From: Aquarana catesbeiana
Taxonomy: Eukaryota; Chordata; Amphibia; Anura; Ranidae
Length of the DNA stretch: 64,000 nt
Assembly: GCF_042186555.1 (NCBI RefSeq)
Contig: NC_133328.1
Location: 496,647,106 to 496,711,105, forward strand
Reading direction: 5' to 3'
Part shown: piece after piece, positions 1-12,490 of the stretch
How the letters are laid out: each line of letters opens with the position of its first letter
Numbering within the stretch: position 1 is the first letter of the stretch
Translations under genes and position numbers: made by a program
Notes under the pieces: generated by a model
The model's database searches: none
What the model saw: only the letters and a program-made list of their open reading frames with translations
Told to the model about the DNA's origin: nothing

Positions 1-3000
1 CAATAATATACATTTTTTTCTTTCATATCATTTTTGCACTTAGGTTGGTTTAATAGTGCAGCCTTACTTATCAGGAAAAGACAGATGTGCTGATATTCAC
101 TTGTATTCTCTTCTTGTCAGAGCAGGATAAGGATATAATACAGGTGAATAAAGTTTCGTTTTGTATAACCTGCCCTTTACCTGAGCTAAGGACTGATAAC
201 TAACACTGTCAATTAACTAACATTGTCAGGGTAAAACTGTCAATTAATAAAGGTTTTTTTCTTTCTTGTCAATCCCAACATAATTTTTGTTTTATGACAC
301 TTCCTTGATAGTCTGTTACCAGCACTAAGCTCAGATTGGACATAGGATTACCTTATAGCCTGATACTCATCATGACACTTCTGCTCTGAAAGGAAGAGAA
401 TACAATTATTCAACCAAAAAAATCAAATATTCCTTTAGCAGTAAGGCTACGCTTTTAAAGTAACCCAAGGGTGCAGATTCAGATTATTACAGATGATCAC
501 AGGGGATTTCTAAAGTGTAAATATAGTTAGTGTAAATATATAGGACTGATAAAACTAAGTCAGAAGACTGCACATCACAAAAAAAACTTGAAAAAACATG
601 TTTGCAGCATAAAATATTAAATAAGTGTGTGTGTGTGTGAATGGGTGACGTTGATTTCCAAGACATTTCATAGACCTTGGTGCTTTACTATATACAGTAC
701 CAATGTCATATGTGGGTATAAAATACATCATCAACCTGGAAGCACCAACAGGAATTAATCAGTTGCAAAAAGAAATGTGGGTAAATGACTCATATCCACT
801 GCTTTGAGGAAAGGTACTCTTAAAACTAAACTCCAGTAGGTATAAAAGACATAAAATAATGCAGCTAGGTATTCATTAATAGAGCATTTAATGTATTTTT
901 TAATGTAACAAGTGTAAATACCTTAATATAGGGTGGTATCCGCCCCTTGGAATTCCCTGAATAGCAAGACTAGGAGACTGAGGGTCAAGACTGGCAGCCA
1001 ATCTTGTCTGCTTACAAGAGGCATGACAATAGCAGGAGGGAGCAGCATTAGAGAGAAGTCAGGACTGGAAGCCAACCGGGTACAGTATGTTGCATGCAAA
1101 TGTGCTGAATCAGAACATGCTGAGCAGAGTGACTGTCTTTTCAGTCTGCTGCTGCTCTTTAACTGCCCAATCAGCAGACAGGGAGTAAATAGAGGTCACC
1201 ATTGTATGCCTTCTAGTCTATTACTGAGAACTAGGTGGACAGAATTACAAATCCTTTTGCAAGTATAAAAACTCCCATATATGTATTTCAACTAAGTATT
1301 TTGATGTTTGCCTAAACATCTCAGCTTTAATAAAAAAAAATCTACTGGTTTTACAATACTTTTTCATTGGGAGGCAATTAACATTAAACACTTTTAAAGT
1401 TATTCAGTAAAGGAATGGTAATATATAAAATGCATTAACCCAAGTAGTCTATCAGATTTCAGTTTACTGGGGTCAGATAAGAGAAGAAAAATCGGTTTCC
1501 CACATGTTACTGCGCTTTGCATATTCTTTCATCTTTACCAAAGCAGCCAATAGGTCTTTATAAACCATTTATATAGGAGTTGTTTATTGCTTAAAATGCA
1601 TACATAGTGGTGAGGGTTATTGCCTTGCTTCACTAGGGCCTTGGAAATTGCATGTCTGCATTTCATACTGTATACTGGTAGATTAATTGGTCTCTAAAAA
1701 ACATATTAGGTATAATGTAAAACATCATTCATCTTAAGCTTTTATTCCAAATATGATATAAAACCTATTATGTCACAGGGAACCCCAATATGCCATTGTG
1801 TGTATAACTGTTCTCCAGTAATGCTGAAAAGTATGGAAGGATTAACCTGTAAGCTTTCGGAAGGGTGTTGGCACAATTTTTTTCTTTTTTTTTTTTTTTT
1901 TGAATAAAAAAAGTTAATAAAAAAGAAAATCAACTCGCCAAGAGCCGATAATTTGAAAAACACAAGATCAGCACTATGGACAGCTCTGGCCCATAATTAA
2001 AAAACTGCAACTGTTCATCTAACATTTACCAACACTCACCAGAATAATTAGTGATGACACATTTGATCGTCGTGTTGCTTGGTAATGAAAGAGACACAAA
2101 ATATTTATTTACTAAACAGATTATTAAACTTAGGCATGCACATACTAGGTGCCTGGTAAGGGTCATGGTTCCTAAATTGGGAGATGATATGACTGTAGTT
2201 ATAAAAACTTGAAAAGAACATTCAATAATTTAAAAAGGCGTTTCTTCCACATTAAAAAATTAATTTAGAATACTTATCAAGAGGTAAAAATAAGGACACA
2301 GTTATAATTTAACCTTATCACAACAATCTAGTTTACACTGTGGTGGAAAGTACCATGTTGTGTATTATCAGCATTAACCTGTATTTTATTCATTAACTGA
2401 AACGAGCAATACTTGTGTAATAAACTTTGTGAATAAATGTGCCTTTCAATCTCTTGACTGCTTTTATGGCATAAGCCGATTGATGCTTCTTTGTTCGGCA
2501 AAAAAATACACTTTCCCTTTTTATCGGAATAATAAACATTTTGCATATGACACAAAAAAGTGTTAATGTAGGAGCTTTAACAATACATAGGTGCCAACCT
2601 TCAAACCCTATACATGCTAATCATAATTGTATTCCCAATACCCGTGGTTTGGGAGACCTTTGTCACATGTTGAAAAGTCACAGATGGAGAGAAAACATCA
2701 CATAATCTGTTAAATGGCCCTTTGAGAGTGTATTATCTAAATTAACAGAACACCTACACCGCCACCTACCCATGTGCAGACCAGACCACTGAGTCTCCGT
2801 AAATATCAGTCATGCCAGGTGAGGCTAATTCTTTCTTCCATTAACTTTTTTTTCCCCTGCAAATCAGGTTGAACACTAACATTTCCAGAACTGTATGTAG
2901 TGGTTAAAACATGTAAAATCCCAGTGGTAACATGTGCTTAAGATGATAATACCATGACTAGGACTGATGGCAGAGCTTTGGGAACAGCAGAGGAAAACCT

Positions 3001-3575
3001 GTTGGCATATCAGTCCAGAAAGGGACTACATGGCCCATAAGCCAGGTAAGCCTGTTGTTAGACTACTTCATACTTTCTTTACCTCCTTTGTGAGTTTAAA
3101 AGGTGACAGTCACATATTTATTGCAACAACATGTAAAGCTCATTGGTTCCTGTCATGAGCAGTTGGCAGGCTTAGGTAAATGAGTGTCACATTTTAAATG
3201 CTCCATGTTGGATGTGTTTAATGCACTGCAAAGACTTAGCAAGAGTCTCTATTTCCTCTTTTTGAGAGAAAGTGTAAGAAAATACTGAAATAAAAAGCCA
3301 TCTGAATTATGTCTCCCAGATAATGGAAACACTCTTCACAGACTTATAATCAGAGATGGGTACTTCTTGTCAAGCTCCATCTGCTCCTTGGTTTCTTACA
3401 TGACACATGACCAATTATGATAAATAGAGTTTAAACAAAAAGAACTGACATTCTACACTTTTTTCGTTACTGATTATGTGTTATTGAACTGTATATTTCT
3501 CAGCACTTTTTTATTAATGTAGCGCTGGTAGATTTATGATCTACCATCTGATAGGTAAATTTAGTGAATTGCTCG
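1..3575. other. gene-free AT-rich stretch
   Basis: No supported gene, RNA gene or element with recognisable ends is seen. The only open frames are short, with no recognisable protein similarity. It contains a short GT run (625-639) and a T-rich homopolymer tract (about 1875-1901). It could be intronic or intergenic; the sequence does not decide. Confidence 0.6.
625..639. repeat. short (GT)n microsatellite
   Basis: An uninterrupted GT run of about seven units lies in AT-rich sequence. Confidence 0.8.
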
Positions 3576-3589
3576 TTATAGGAAGTTAG

Positions 3590-4480
3590 ATTTGCCTCTG
3601 TTCCAGCTTGGCTGACGTTGCGTGTGGTTCCACATTGTGCCGGTGGGTGTCATTGTCACTATCAGCGGGTGTTGAAAAAGCAACGTGTTAAAGCGGATGA
3701 GTGCTCCTCTGTCCCTCCTGGCGGACAGGTATGTGTTAGAGTACCTCCTCGTGGTCCTCCGTTCCGGAGGCCCGCGGCGCTGCGGCGCGTGGGTGGGCCC
3801 AGAAGCCTGTCTGGGGCCTACCACAGCAGCCGAGGAATGGTCCTGAGCTGTCTATCCAGAGTGAAAAACCTGGACAACCGAGGAAATCCCAGGGGAGGAC
3901 CCGTCATGGAAGGATCATGCAGAGTGCTGGTCTGGAGAGGGGCCTGGTGACTCGGTTGGAGGACGTATCCTAAAGTAATCCTACCGCATAGTACTGCCGG
4001 GTTGGCTTAGAGGTCCAAGTACTGTGTCTGACATTCATTGTGAACCAATACATCCTGTGGCAGAGGATCGTACGGGTTTATTTCAAGCAAGTCTGTGGCA
4101 GAGACTTTTGTTCGTGCTGCGTACTGGCTGCTAGGCAAGTGAGAGAGGCCTATCCAGGCGAGCAAAGATCGTGTCACACAAAAAGGGGATTGCATTCAAT
4201 TACAGTATTCAACTTTAAAGGATGTTCTAAAGAAACCTAAAGAAAGGTATTTGAGCTTCCCTGCAGTTTTCCTCCTGCCTCTTTCCTGCTACTTCCTTCG
4301 TTACTTGGTTCAATAAAGCATTGAAAACGTACTCAAGTGTTTGTGCTTATATCGTCCAGAGGTAAACTCAACAGAACCTTAGACCCGGTGCCGGTGAAAC
4401 AGAGGTATTGAGAGTGAAGGTAACAGCCCGCTTAAACCAGCAGCTCCATCGAGAGTTATTGCTACATTAACAATTTTTAT
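3590..4480 (+). repeat. GC-rich LTR-like dispersed repeat, unclassified
   Basis: This patch differs sharply in base composition from its AT-rich flanks and is rich in CpG between about 3610 and 3960. Near its right side, TTCAATAAAGCATTG (around 4309-4323) looks like an LTR-type polyadenylation signal, followed by a GT-rich stretch as in an R region. No paired TG...CA ends, target duplication or coding domain could be fixed, so the edges are approximate. It may be an old LTR or the 3' part of another retroelement. The open frames across it show no recognisable protein. Confidence 0.3.
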
Positions 4481-4730
4481 TAATATACACAATTATTGTA
4501 AAAGCAAAAGCACACAGTTGCACAGTTGTGCACCATATTTTACTGCAAAATGCACAGCATAGAACCAATATTTCAATTTTAAAACAATATGTCCAAGCTG
4601 ATTGTTTGCAATATGTGCTGTAACAGGCCCAGTAATCCTGTTGGCAGTTTAAACTATTCTAATGTTGTGAACACATTTCACATTGTATACCTAAGGAAAG
4701 CAGTAGGCACATTGATCTAGTGTAGCTTTA

Positions 4731-5160
4731 GGCCCCTTTCAAACTGGGGCGGTGGGGGCGTCGGCGGTACAACAGCGCTATTTTTAGCGCTGCTGTACCG
4801 TCGTTCTTGCAGCGGTATTCGGCCGCTAGCGGTGCGGTTTTAACCCCCGCTGGCGGCCGAAAAAGGGTTAAATCCGCTCGTACAGCGCGGCTATAGCCGC
4901 GGTATTACCGCGGTATAGCCGCGCTGTCCCATTGATTTCAATGGGCAGGAGCGGTTTAGGAGCGGTGAATACACCGCTCCTTCCCCGCTCCAAAGAAGCG
5001 GCTCGCAGGACTTTTTTTACCGTCCTGCGAGCGCACCGCTTCAGTGTGAAAGCCCTCGGGCTTTCACACTGAACAAACAGTGGAGGCTGTTTAGGGGCGG
5101 TTTTCAGGCGGTATTTTTAGCGCAATACCGCCTGAAAACCGCTCCAGTGTGAAAGGGGCC
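4731..5160. mobile_element. PIF/Harbinger-type MITE, family A (TSD TTA)
   Basis: The ends are inverted: GGCCCCTTTCAAACTGG at the left and the complement of GGCCCCTTTCACACTGG at the right. TTA flanks both sides (4728-4730 and 5161-5163), the TWA target duplication expected of PIF/Harbinger elements. The 430-bp body is GC-rich, made of internal palindromes (for example around a GCGCTATTTTTAGCGC core), and has no coding capacity. Relatives lie at 29935-30470 and 51176-51579. Confidence 0.85.
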
Positions 5161-5163
5161 TTA

Positions 5164-6090
5164 CTCTTGAACTGGCCCTCCCTGCTAAACAGACTAAACA
5201 CATTTAATAGGCATCCCCGGTTATAGGAGTGTCACCTTGTTTATAGGGTCTCATAATAGGAAACCTAATTCAACTATGCTGCTGACAGAGCTAAGTTCTA
5301 CTAATATGGGTCAGAAAGCTCCAATAAAAAATAATTAACTAAACATGGCTGTCACACCTAAACCCACCAAAAACTCAACCAAACATTACTAATGCCATTC
5401 TATGGTGCCTCATTTATTAATACAGTGTGTGTGTTTTTATGTGTGTATGCCTTTAACAAGCAATTCAAGTTTCAGGGTTCAGCTTTGATATATTGCAATT
5501 AGACTAATGAACACTGATCTGTGATGTGTTGCATAGATTACACATCGTTGGATACATCACTGGTCTTGCCATCAAAAATATTGATGATAAGATTAGTAAT
5601 TACAACATATAAAACACAACAGCCACAGAAATCGTTGAAATAGTGCCATTTACAGGACCGCCCTTCAGATAGACAAATATCAGCAGAATATTAAAATGTA
5701 GTTTTAGTCTAATAACAATTAAGTCCTGCTAAATCACTTTAAGCTGGCCCCTTTTGCCAGTATAGCGTTAAATGTAAAACGTTAAAAACAAATTCCTATA
5801 CTGTTTAAAATCCAGTAATACACTGTCTCATGCTGCTCTGCACATGCTCAGTTGCTCTCTATTTTTAGGCACTGTGCCGAATTTGTAGAGGCCGATCTGC
5901 TGACAGCCTAAAGGTATACTGCTCTTCCGGGCTTCAGCAAAATGGCAGCCACTGGCAAAAAGAAAAGGGAACAACGCTGGAGGCAATTTGCAGCACACAC
6001 TAATTTTGGTAGCATAATTATTATTGTGGAATGTATGTTCCTTGCTAAAGAACATTATTTTTCTCAAGTTGTTATGGGTAAATTTCCACT
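5164..6090. other. no gene seen
   Basis: No supported gene. From memory, the stretch around 5815-6010 resembles a dispersed frog repeat, but its ends were not resolved. Confidence 0.4.
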
Positions 6091-6094
6091 TTAA

Positions 6095-7083
6095 AGTGAT
6101 ATTAAAGTCTGTGTTTTTTTTTTCGTTAAAAATAATAATTAAACATGTTATACTTACCTGCTCTGTGAAGTGGTTTTGCACAGAGCAGCCCAGAACCTCC
6201 TTATCTCAGGCACCTCTTTGGCTCTCCTGGTCCCCCCTTCCTGGTGACTGCCCCCCACAGCAAGCAGCTTGCTATAAGGGCACCTGAGCTGAGCCGCAGC
6301 TCTGTGCGTCCATTCAGGCATGGAGCCATGGCCCGGCCCTGCCCCCTCTCTCTCCTCATTGACTCACTGACTTTGATTGACAGCAGCGGGAGCTGTCTCA
6401 GCCAATGAGGGAGAGTCCTGGACAGCCCAGTCCCTCGTGCAACATCGCTGGATCAAGATAGGCTCAGGTAAGTATTAGGGGGGCTGCTGCACACAGAAGG
6501 CTTTTTATCTTAAAGTGTTACTAAACCCACAACAGTAAAATCAGTGTGTATGTGCCGTAAAGCATGCTTGTTATACTCACTGTGGAACCCAAGGGATTAA
6601 TCCTCTGCATTGTGTATAACGGCTATGTGATCCTGTCTCTCTGATCTTCCTATTCTTTAACTGTCTCCAACCCATCTCTCGATAGAACAGAGCATTAGGA
6701 GTCAGGCTGTAAATGCTCCAGTTTAGTGTGTATTGCTAGAGAGTTGTTTTTTGTTTTTTTTCGGGAGAGTGCATGTGATCAGCACAGGGCCAATCAGAGC
6801 TGTCCAGACAGAGGATCAGGGGAGAATGAAAACTCCTCCTACAAGCTTAAGCAGACAGTGATACAATTAACTCCTATATACCGTATAAGCCTCATATATA
6901 TTGCTGATGAGAAAAGGTATTTAGCAGTGTATATTTACTAAAATAATTGCATTTTAATGTTCTGTGTACCATGGGAGACCAGATATAGTGAATTCAGGCT
7001 CCTCGGTTTATTAACACTTTATTACATAGAATGCATTAAGATAAAAAAACCTTCTGCCTTTACAACCACCAGTAGAACTAAAG
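6095..7083. mobile_element. TTAA-flanked MITE (AGTGAT... family) split by a second MITE
   Basis: The left edge is TTAA (6091-6094) followed by AGTGATATTAAAG. The body, with its 'TTGCACAGAGCAGCCCAGA' segment and 'TATTAGGGGGGCTGCTGC' segment, is closely repeated at 22878-23322. The right part resumes after the nested insertion with ATAAAAAAACCTTCTGCC and TTTACAACCAC. The right end is diverged, so 7083 is approximate. TTAA flanks suggest piggyBac-type mobilisation, but no transposase is present. Confidence 0.65.
6514..7018. mobile_element. nested TTAA-type MITE (AGTGTTACTAAACCC family)
   Basis: It begins TTAA-AGTGTTACTAAACCCAC and ends GGTTTATTAACACT-TTAT, giving inverted ends (AGTGTTA-TAAACC) of about 15 bp. 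It interrupts the 6095-7083 element, so it is the younger insertion. An inverted, diverged copy with TTAA on both sides lies at 35354-35734, and a partial copy near 53810-54061. No coding capacity. Confidence 0.7.
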
Positions 7084-7099
7084 ACAAAACGTTTTTCAT

Positions 7100-7400
7100 T
7101 TCAGATAGAGGACGGGAGGGTTAAATCCCCTGTCAGTTTTATTTTAACTATCTGTGTCCCATTGTGGAGATTTCCCTTCACTTCCTGTCATAGAACCAAA
7201 ACAGGAAGTCAGGGGAAATCCCTTCAAAGTGAAGGAATCCATGGTGGTCACCAGAAAAATAAGGACAGACAGGTCATGACACGATCATTGGAATGCTTCT
7301 GATCTTCTCAGCTGCCTAAGCCACACTGCAACTGTGTTTCAAAGCTATTGAAGATTCCCCTACCCCCTTCCCACAAATACAAGGCATTGTTTGAACCCAA
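7100..7400. repeat. dispersed repeat module with internal near-palindrome
   Basis: It carries a 'GGGTTAAATCCCCTGTCAG' segment and a near-palindrome around 7168-7222 (GATTTCCC-ACTTCCTGT against ACAGGAAGT-GGGGAAATC). Related text recurs at about 17100-17470 and inside 36356-36782, so this is a dispersed repeat. Its ends were not found. Confidence 0.45.
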
Positions 7401-7588
7401 AGTGCTCATATACATGCTATATGAGCCTTCACTAAACTGGTATATTAAACAACAGAGTTAATCATATCTGCATTTAAAAAATATATTAATAGAATCGACT
7501 TGTCTAACAAGGCAAAGGGCCCACAGAATTTGGTTTCACTGAACGATGTATAGGTAACTGACAGGTTGCTATAGAAGGGATACAGTAA

Positions 7589-8019
7589 GGCCATGTACAC
7601 TGCTGCTGGTAAATAGACGTCTAGGGGCGTTTTTTTCAGCTGCCCCTGAACTCTCCTCTGTTATCTTATCAGTACGTGTACACAGAGTTGTTTATAGTCG
7701 TTTCCAGGCAGTTGAGGTTAGAAGCATTTTTTGGAAAGCAAAAAATGCATTCAGGACGGATGTTCAGAGGCATTAGAAACGTCAAGTGCCTGTAACAGCT
7801 TGCAAACACGTGTGAACGCGGTAACTCGCATTTAGTCATGTTTCGTTTATAGGCGTTTTTAATGGAGATACATTTCTGACCATTTACATTGTAAAAAACG
7901 CTTCTAAGCGCAAACGCGGCATATAAACGCTGCACAACAGACGTTTTTAAACTTTGGTTACTAGCTGTCAAGTACCATTGTTCAGGAGAGGTTTTAAAAC
8001 TTCCAGCGTACATGAAGCC
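7589..8019. mobile_element. PIF/Harbinger-type MITE, family B (TSD TAA)
   Basis: The terminal motif GGCCATGTACACTGCTG matches the complement of the right end CAGCGTACATGAAGCC. A perfect TAA duplication flanks it (7586-7588 and 8020-8022). The element is 431 bp with no coding capacity. The same family occurs at 26415 (interrupted) and at 43920-51045 (interrupted by the DIRS element). Confidence 0.85.
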
Positions 8020-8022
8020 TAA

Positions 8023-10180
8023 GTGCTAAACTTACTTATAAATGTATTTCTGGGAAGTAAGCACAGCAAAATCAGAGGTAAGATAATGCTGGGATTGTAT
8101 TCTGCTATGCAGAGCAAGAATTGTTTTCACAGCTATGCAGACAATGAAGAAGTTTTTGTTTAATAACAATTATTGTACCAGATGGCAGTACGTGAGCTGG
8201 ACCCAGCAGATCCATTGTGTTCATTATAAATGTATGGTAGCCTAGACGCCTGTGACCATTTGTGAGTTCTGGATTCATAATCGGAGATTGGTACTTGTTG
8301 TCGCTTCGCTCCATCTGGTTAGTCACCAAAATAATACTCCTTTTCTAACATAGATTAAAAATAAAATAAAATGTTACTAGCATGATTGGCATGAGTAGGC
8401 TGAGTGTCACTTATTTATCTAGATAGTATAAAAAGAATTTTGAGATGTGCAGAGTTTAAAATAATATTCCATGAACTGAGAAAAAAGGATTATGGACAAA
8501 ATAAGAGAATAAAACCTCCACCAGGGATAGGTAGGGATGGAAAAGATTTGCTGGATTACACATTAATAGACCTCATTCAATATTTATATCTTATACCAAA
8601 TAGAAATATTTGTAGAAAACTATAATTGAGTATTAAGAGAAAACTACAGACAGCACAATATTTCGTAATCATTTATAAGAACAGCAATGCACTTGCATCT
8701 GCATTGCACTGTACTGTATCACAGAATTTGTACTGAATTGTACTGATCAAAGTCAGCTTTTGACCTTAAAGAGCCCCTAAACCTTCAGGGACCATATAAA
8801 ACTCTGTATGTAAAACCTATGTATTTTTAACATGCATTTTAATGCGTTTTTGTGCGTTCTACATGCATTGCAATGGGTTTTAGGATTACAGCACTTTTCA
8901 TGTGCATAGTTCCAATTTTTTTTTAGTTCTGCATACCCCACATTAAAGGCAAAAATGCACTGTAACACATGGAAACTGTACAAAAATGCATGTAAAATAA
9001 GTTGGTCAAGTAGGTCCACTGCTTAGCATCATCTCTCTTCTGTGCATACATGCAGATGTTACAAGTTGATCCAACAAAGGCACCTATTTACCATTATATG
9101 CAAATCAATAGCAATGGAAGGAACAGTTTTTAACTGCAGGAAAGTAGTATCTTTCCGGCTGAGAAGGAATTTTGGTTTCAAAGCCTCTGGAGTGTAAATT
9201 TTGTCAAGACAGAAAATGAGAGGTAGAATGCCCAGTACACTTAGAACCAACAGCTTGAACAGCAGGGAGTCCTGACCCCCAACTCCACTAGAAGGTTGAA
9301 GCTAGGTGTATATACCCATAGTGGGTATATGAACACAGTAACCTATTTTACCAACAGAAAATACAAGCCGGACAGGAACAGCAGGGACAGCAACTACTAA
9401 GACCCATCCAGATTGTTCTGACATGTAGGGCGGCTATCTGAACCTTTTATAATATATGGAAATGTGTTTCTGGCAGTCAAAAACATCATGTGTGAATGGC
9501 TGTGTGCTGTCCCTGGAAGCCTTGTCGCATTAGGTCATTGTCTTTGTGGACTATGCAGCAAAACTAGTCCAGCTGCTGCTTAGAACACAATCTTCTTCCC
9601 TGGGTACAGTCATTACAGGTTGAGTGCTACTTGTATTACCAGGCTAAGCGATTTCCCTAAATGTTTCGGTTATAGATAAACTGGAAGGCACATAATACAG
9701 TATGTCTCTGACCTGTATCCTCTACCAGATCTATCATGGCAAAATATAATGTTCTCGGGCCTATATCAGTCATGCCAGGAGTATTCCAGCCCCATGCTAC
9801 TCTTTTCAAAAACAGAAATATCCACCTTGGATGCAATATATTTCTCAACCAGGATTCTAAAAGAAGTTACTAGGGGTTCAATGAGGCATTATAAAAACAG
9901 GCATGACGTCTATGGCAGATTATTTTCCTTCCCAGTCATGCCTGCTCAGTCCCGGTGCCTGCTAGTAGGCTGGCAGTGGTGGAGTTGAAGATAATTAACC
10001 CTTCTCACAGACCCCAACGTAAATGAACACTTCACTGACCATTTATGTAAGGGGGCAGTACATTGACCATAACTTTAATGAGGCACTATTCTACTTGCCA
10101 CCAATGTGAGGGAACACTACATTAATGATTGGTTTAAGGGGGCAACTTCTCACTGACTACAGGTATAAGAGGAAACAAAA
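8023..10180. other. no gene seen; diffuse repeats
   Basis: No supported gene. A small palindrome (ATATACCCA...TGGGTATAT) lies near 9308-9328. The stretch around 8760-9010 with repeated ATGCATTT/ATGCGTTT text looks like a decayed dispersed repeat. From about 10016 the sequence becomes a degenerate leader of the minisatellite that follows. Confidence 0.45.
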
Positions 10181-10503
10181 CTGACCACAATGTAAAGCGA
10201 CACTTCTCCACTGATCACACATGCCAAGGGACACTTCTCCACTGACCATCAATGTAAAGAGACACTTCTCCACTGGCCAGCAATGTAAAGGGACACTTCA
10301 CTGACCACCAATGTAAAAGGGACATTTCTGCACTGACCACCAATGTAAAAGGGACATTTCTCCACTGACCACCAATGTAAAGGGACACTTCTCCACTGAT
10401 AACACATGTAAAGGGGACACTTTTCCACTGACCGCCAATGTAAAGGGACTTCTCCACTGACCACCACTGTAAAGGGACAGTTTTCCACTAACCACCAATG
10501 TAG
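10181..10503. repeat. minisatellite, about 31-bp unit
   Basis: About ten tandem units near the consensus GGGACACTTCTCCACTGACC followed by ACCAATGTAAA are seen, with small length differences. Degenerate units extend left to about 10016. Overlapping open frames on the minus strand are a by-product of the repeat, not genes. Confidence 0.85.
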
Positions 10504-10861
10504 GATTTCTTCAGGGTAAAAAAACTGAGAGGCTTATAAAAAAAGTTTACAGTAAACAAAAAGGAGAGAAAAGATTGCCAATTTTAACAACATTTAAATG
10601 GGGTACCTGTGTCTTAGCAGATTACAGAGAAGAATGGAAAGAGGCAATTGTGGACTTTCATGTTACCGTATAAAAGGCTTAACTTACACAAAATAGATTA
10701 AAAAAATTGGAATTTTATTATAACACTGTATTAAAACATACAAACATTTTAAAATAGGCACATTCTCTTGTGTCCTAAATATTCTGCTCTAGAAAGACCA
10801 CAGATGGAGTGACCTCTGGGCTAAACCATTGTCAGCTTTAACAAATACCATCTGTGTATTG

Positions 10862-10909
10862 ACAGCTAAACATGTTTCGCAGGGAGGATCACCGCTTCTT
10901 CAGGAGCTT
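10862..10909 (-). ncRNA. hammerhead-ribozyme-like motif, left arm
   Basis: Read on the minus strand it shows, in order, CTGAAGA (consensus CTGANGA), a short stem II of GCGG with CTGC (one G-U pair), GAAAC, and a minimal stem III closing with GTT (cleavage after an NUH triplet). Stem I could form between AAGCTC and TAGCT, with a mismatch at its base. The very short stem III is typical of Penelope-associated type I motifs, which may need to dimerise to cleave well. Activity is inference. Confidence 0.6.
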
Positions 10910-12442
10910 ATTATATGCGATTATAGAGTAGTCATCACATTCAATACTATAATAGAAAGTGAGAGAGAGATTAATTAGCTATATCAACATTTAGATACAG
11001 ATTTATAATATACGATGCATATACAGAGAGATCCCATGCATGCCGTCTTACCTGGGACATGGTCAGAAGGCATAGACCCAAGAATAAGTCTGCACCAGCG
11101 AATGCGGGAGCCCCACATACACAGGGAAATGCCCTGTTCTCCGTTTCGAGAACTTCCCTACTATATGGTACTTTCCCTAAACTGCATAATCAAACTGTAG
11201 GTCTGGGGACAAGATACTCATCTAATGAACCACAATTACGATCTCTTATTGCAAACTGGCATTTGACATTTGACAGTCTCTAATCATGTCAAACAGACCC
11301 CCGAACTAATCTTCATGCATGCCACTACGCTTAGAGAATGTTTAACATCTAGTCTATACCACACAGAAATGATAAATCTCTACCATGCGGTACTTACCGC
11401 TGTGGTAGCTGTCCATGATGGCCTTTGCCTGGTGCTTTTTCCAATTGCCCATTTCCAACTTGGCCACAACAGGCTCTGCCCACTGGGTACATGGTTGTTT
11501 GTGCAGTGACTCGGCTCTGTCTATTCCGGCGAATGCGTGGCTCTGCAGTGAGGGGCAGGTACAGTTATCTGTGGCCCTCCCCTCGCTGTCCACTGGCGAT
11601 GGGCTTGCTGGAGGGGACGTCCGTCCCTCTATGTGGGGATTTGCCCATTTTTGGATTTTGCACAAGCACACTGCGGGGCCAGGTCTGGTGATGTCAAGCG
11701 CCAATCCAGCGGTGCAGGCGTTGCCGGGCAGGAGCCTCGCATATATACAGGGGGAGTCTTATGGTTTCCCCATTGCTGTTGCCATGGTATAGTCCCCTCT
11801 CTGGACGGCTGGAGTTCTCTATATACTGACAACCGTGCTGTATATACCGATTATGATTATAGGCTGTGATTACCACTGCACTCCTCTATCCTTAGGGTAG
11901 TTTATGTGAGACATGTACTGGATGTAAACCTGACTTCTCCCTCTACCTAAGACTCTCCACCTTTTTTATATACTGACCCCAACAGGGCTCTAGGGGTGTG
12001 GATTGCTGAGTAGCATGTCCCCCTATTTGTTGTTTCTTGCAGTGGTTTATCGGTTTTTGAAAGAGAACCTCCCTGCCATGATCCAGTGTTAATTTTGAGA
12101 GGCTCTGACCTAGACTCACTGCACCTGTCAACACTATGTGTTTCACCAGTATGCATGTTATCTGAGAATTTTTAAAAATTATTTATACTATATATTTTTC
12201 ACAAGACGGAGAACGGGGTGTTTCCCTGTGTATGTGGGGCTCTCGCATTCGCCGGTGCAGACTTATTCTTGGGTCTATGCCTTTTGACCATATCCCAGGT
12301 AAGACGGCATGCATGCGATCTCTCTGTATATGCATAGTATATCATAAATCTGTATCTAAATGTTGATATAACTAATTACTCTCTCTCTCCACTCTCTGTT
12401 ATAGTATTGAATGTGATGACTGCTCTATAATCCCGTATAATA

Positions 12443-12490
12443 AGCTCCTGAAGAAGCGGTGGACCTCCCCGCGAAACATGTTGGGCCTTC
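12443..12490 (+). ncRNA. hammerhead-ribozyme-like motif, right arm
   Basis: The order is CTGAAGA at 12448-12454, stem II GCGG (12456-12459) with CCGC (12469-12472), GAAAC at 12473-12477, then AT and GTT (NUH triplet, H17 = U). Stem I can form between AAGCTC upstream and GGGCCTT downstream. All core positions of the hammerhead consensus are present, making this the best preserved of the five motifs in the window. The position 17 residue is U where C is usual, which may slow cleavage. Confidence 0.7.

Noticed and set aside
3618..3950. Protein-coding exon or CpG-island promoter
   Set aside because: The open frame has low-complexity composition and no family similarity. The GC-rich patch ends with an LTR-like polyadenylation region, so a repeat explains it better.
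10215..10498. Three overlapping minus-strand reading frames with repeated GGQW peptides
   Set aside because: All derive from the 31-bp minisatellite in different phases.
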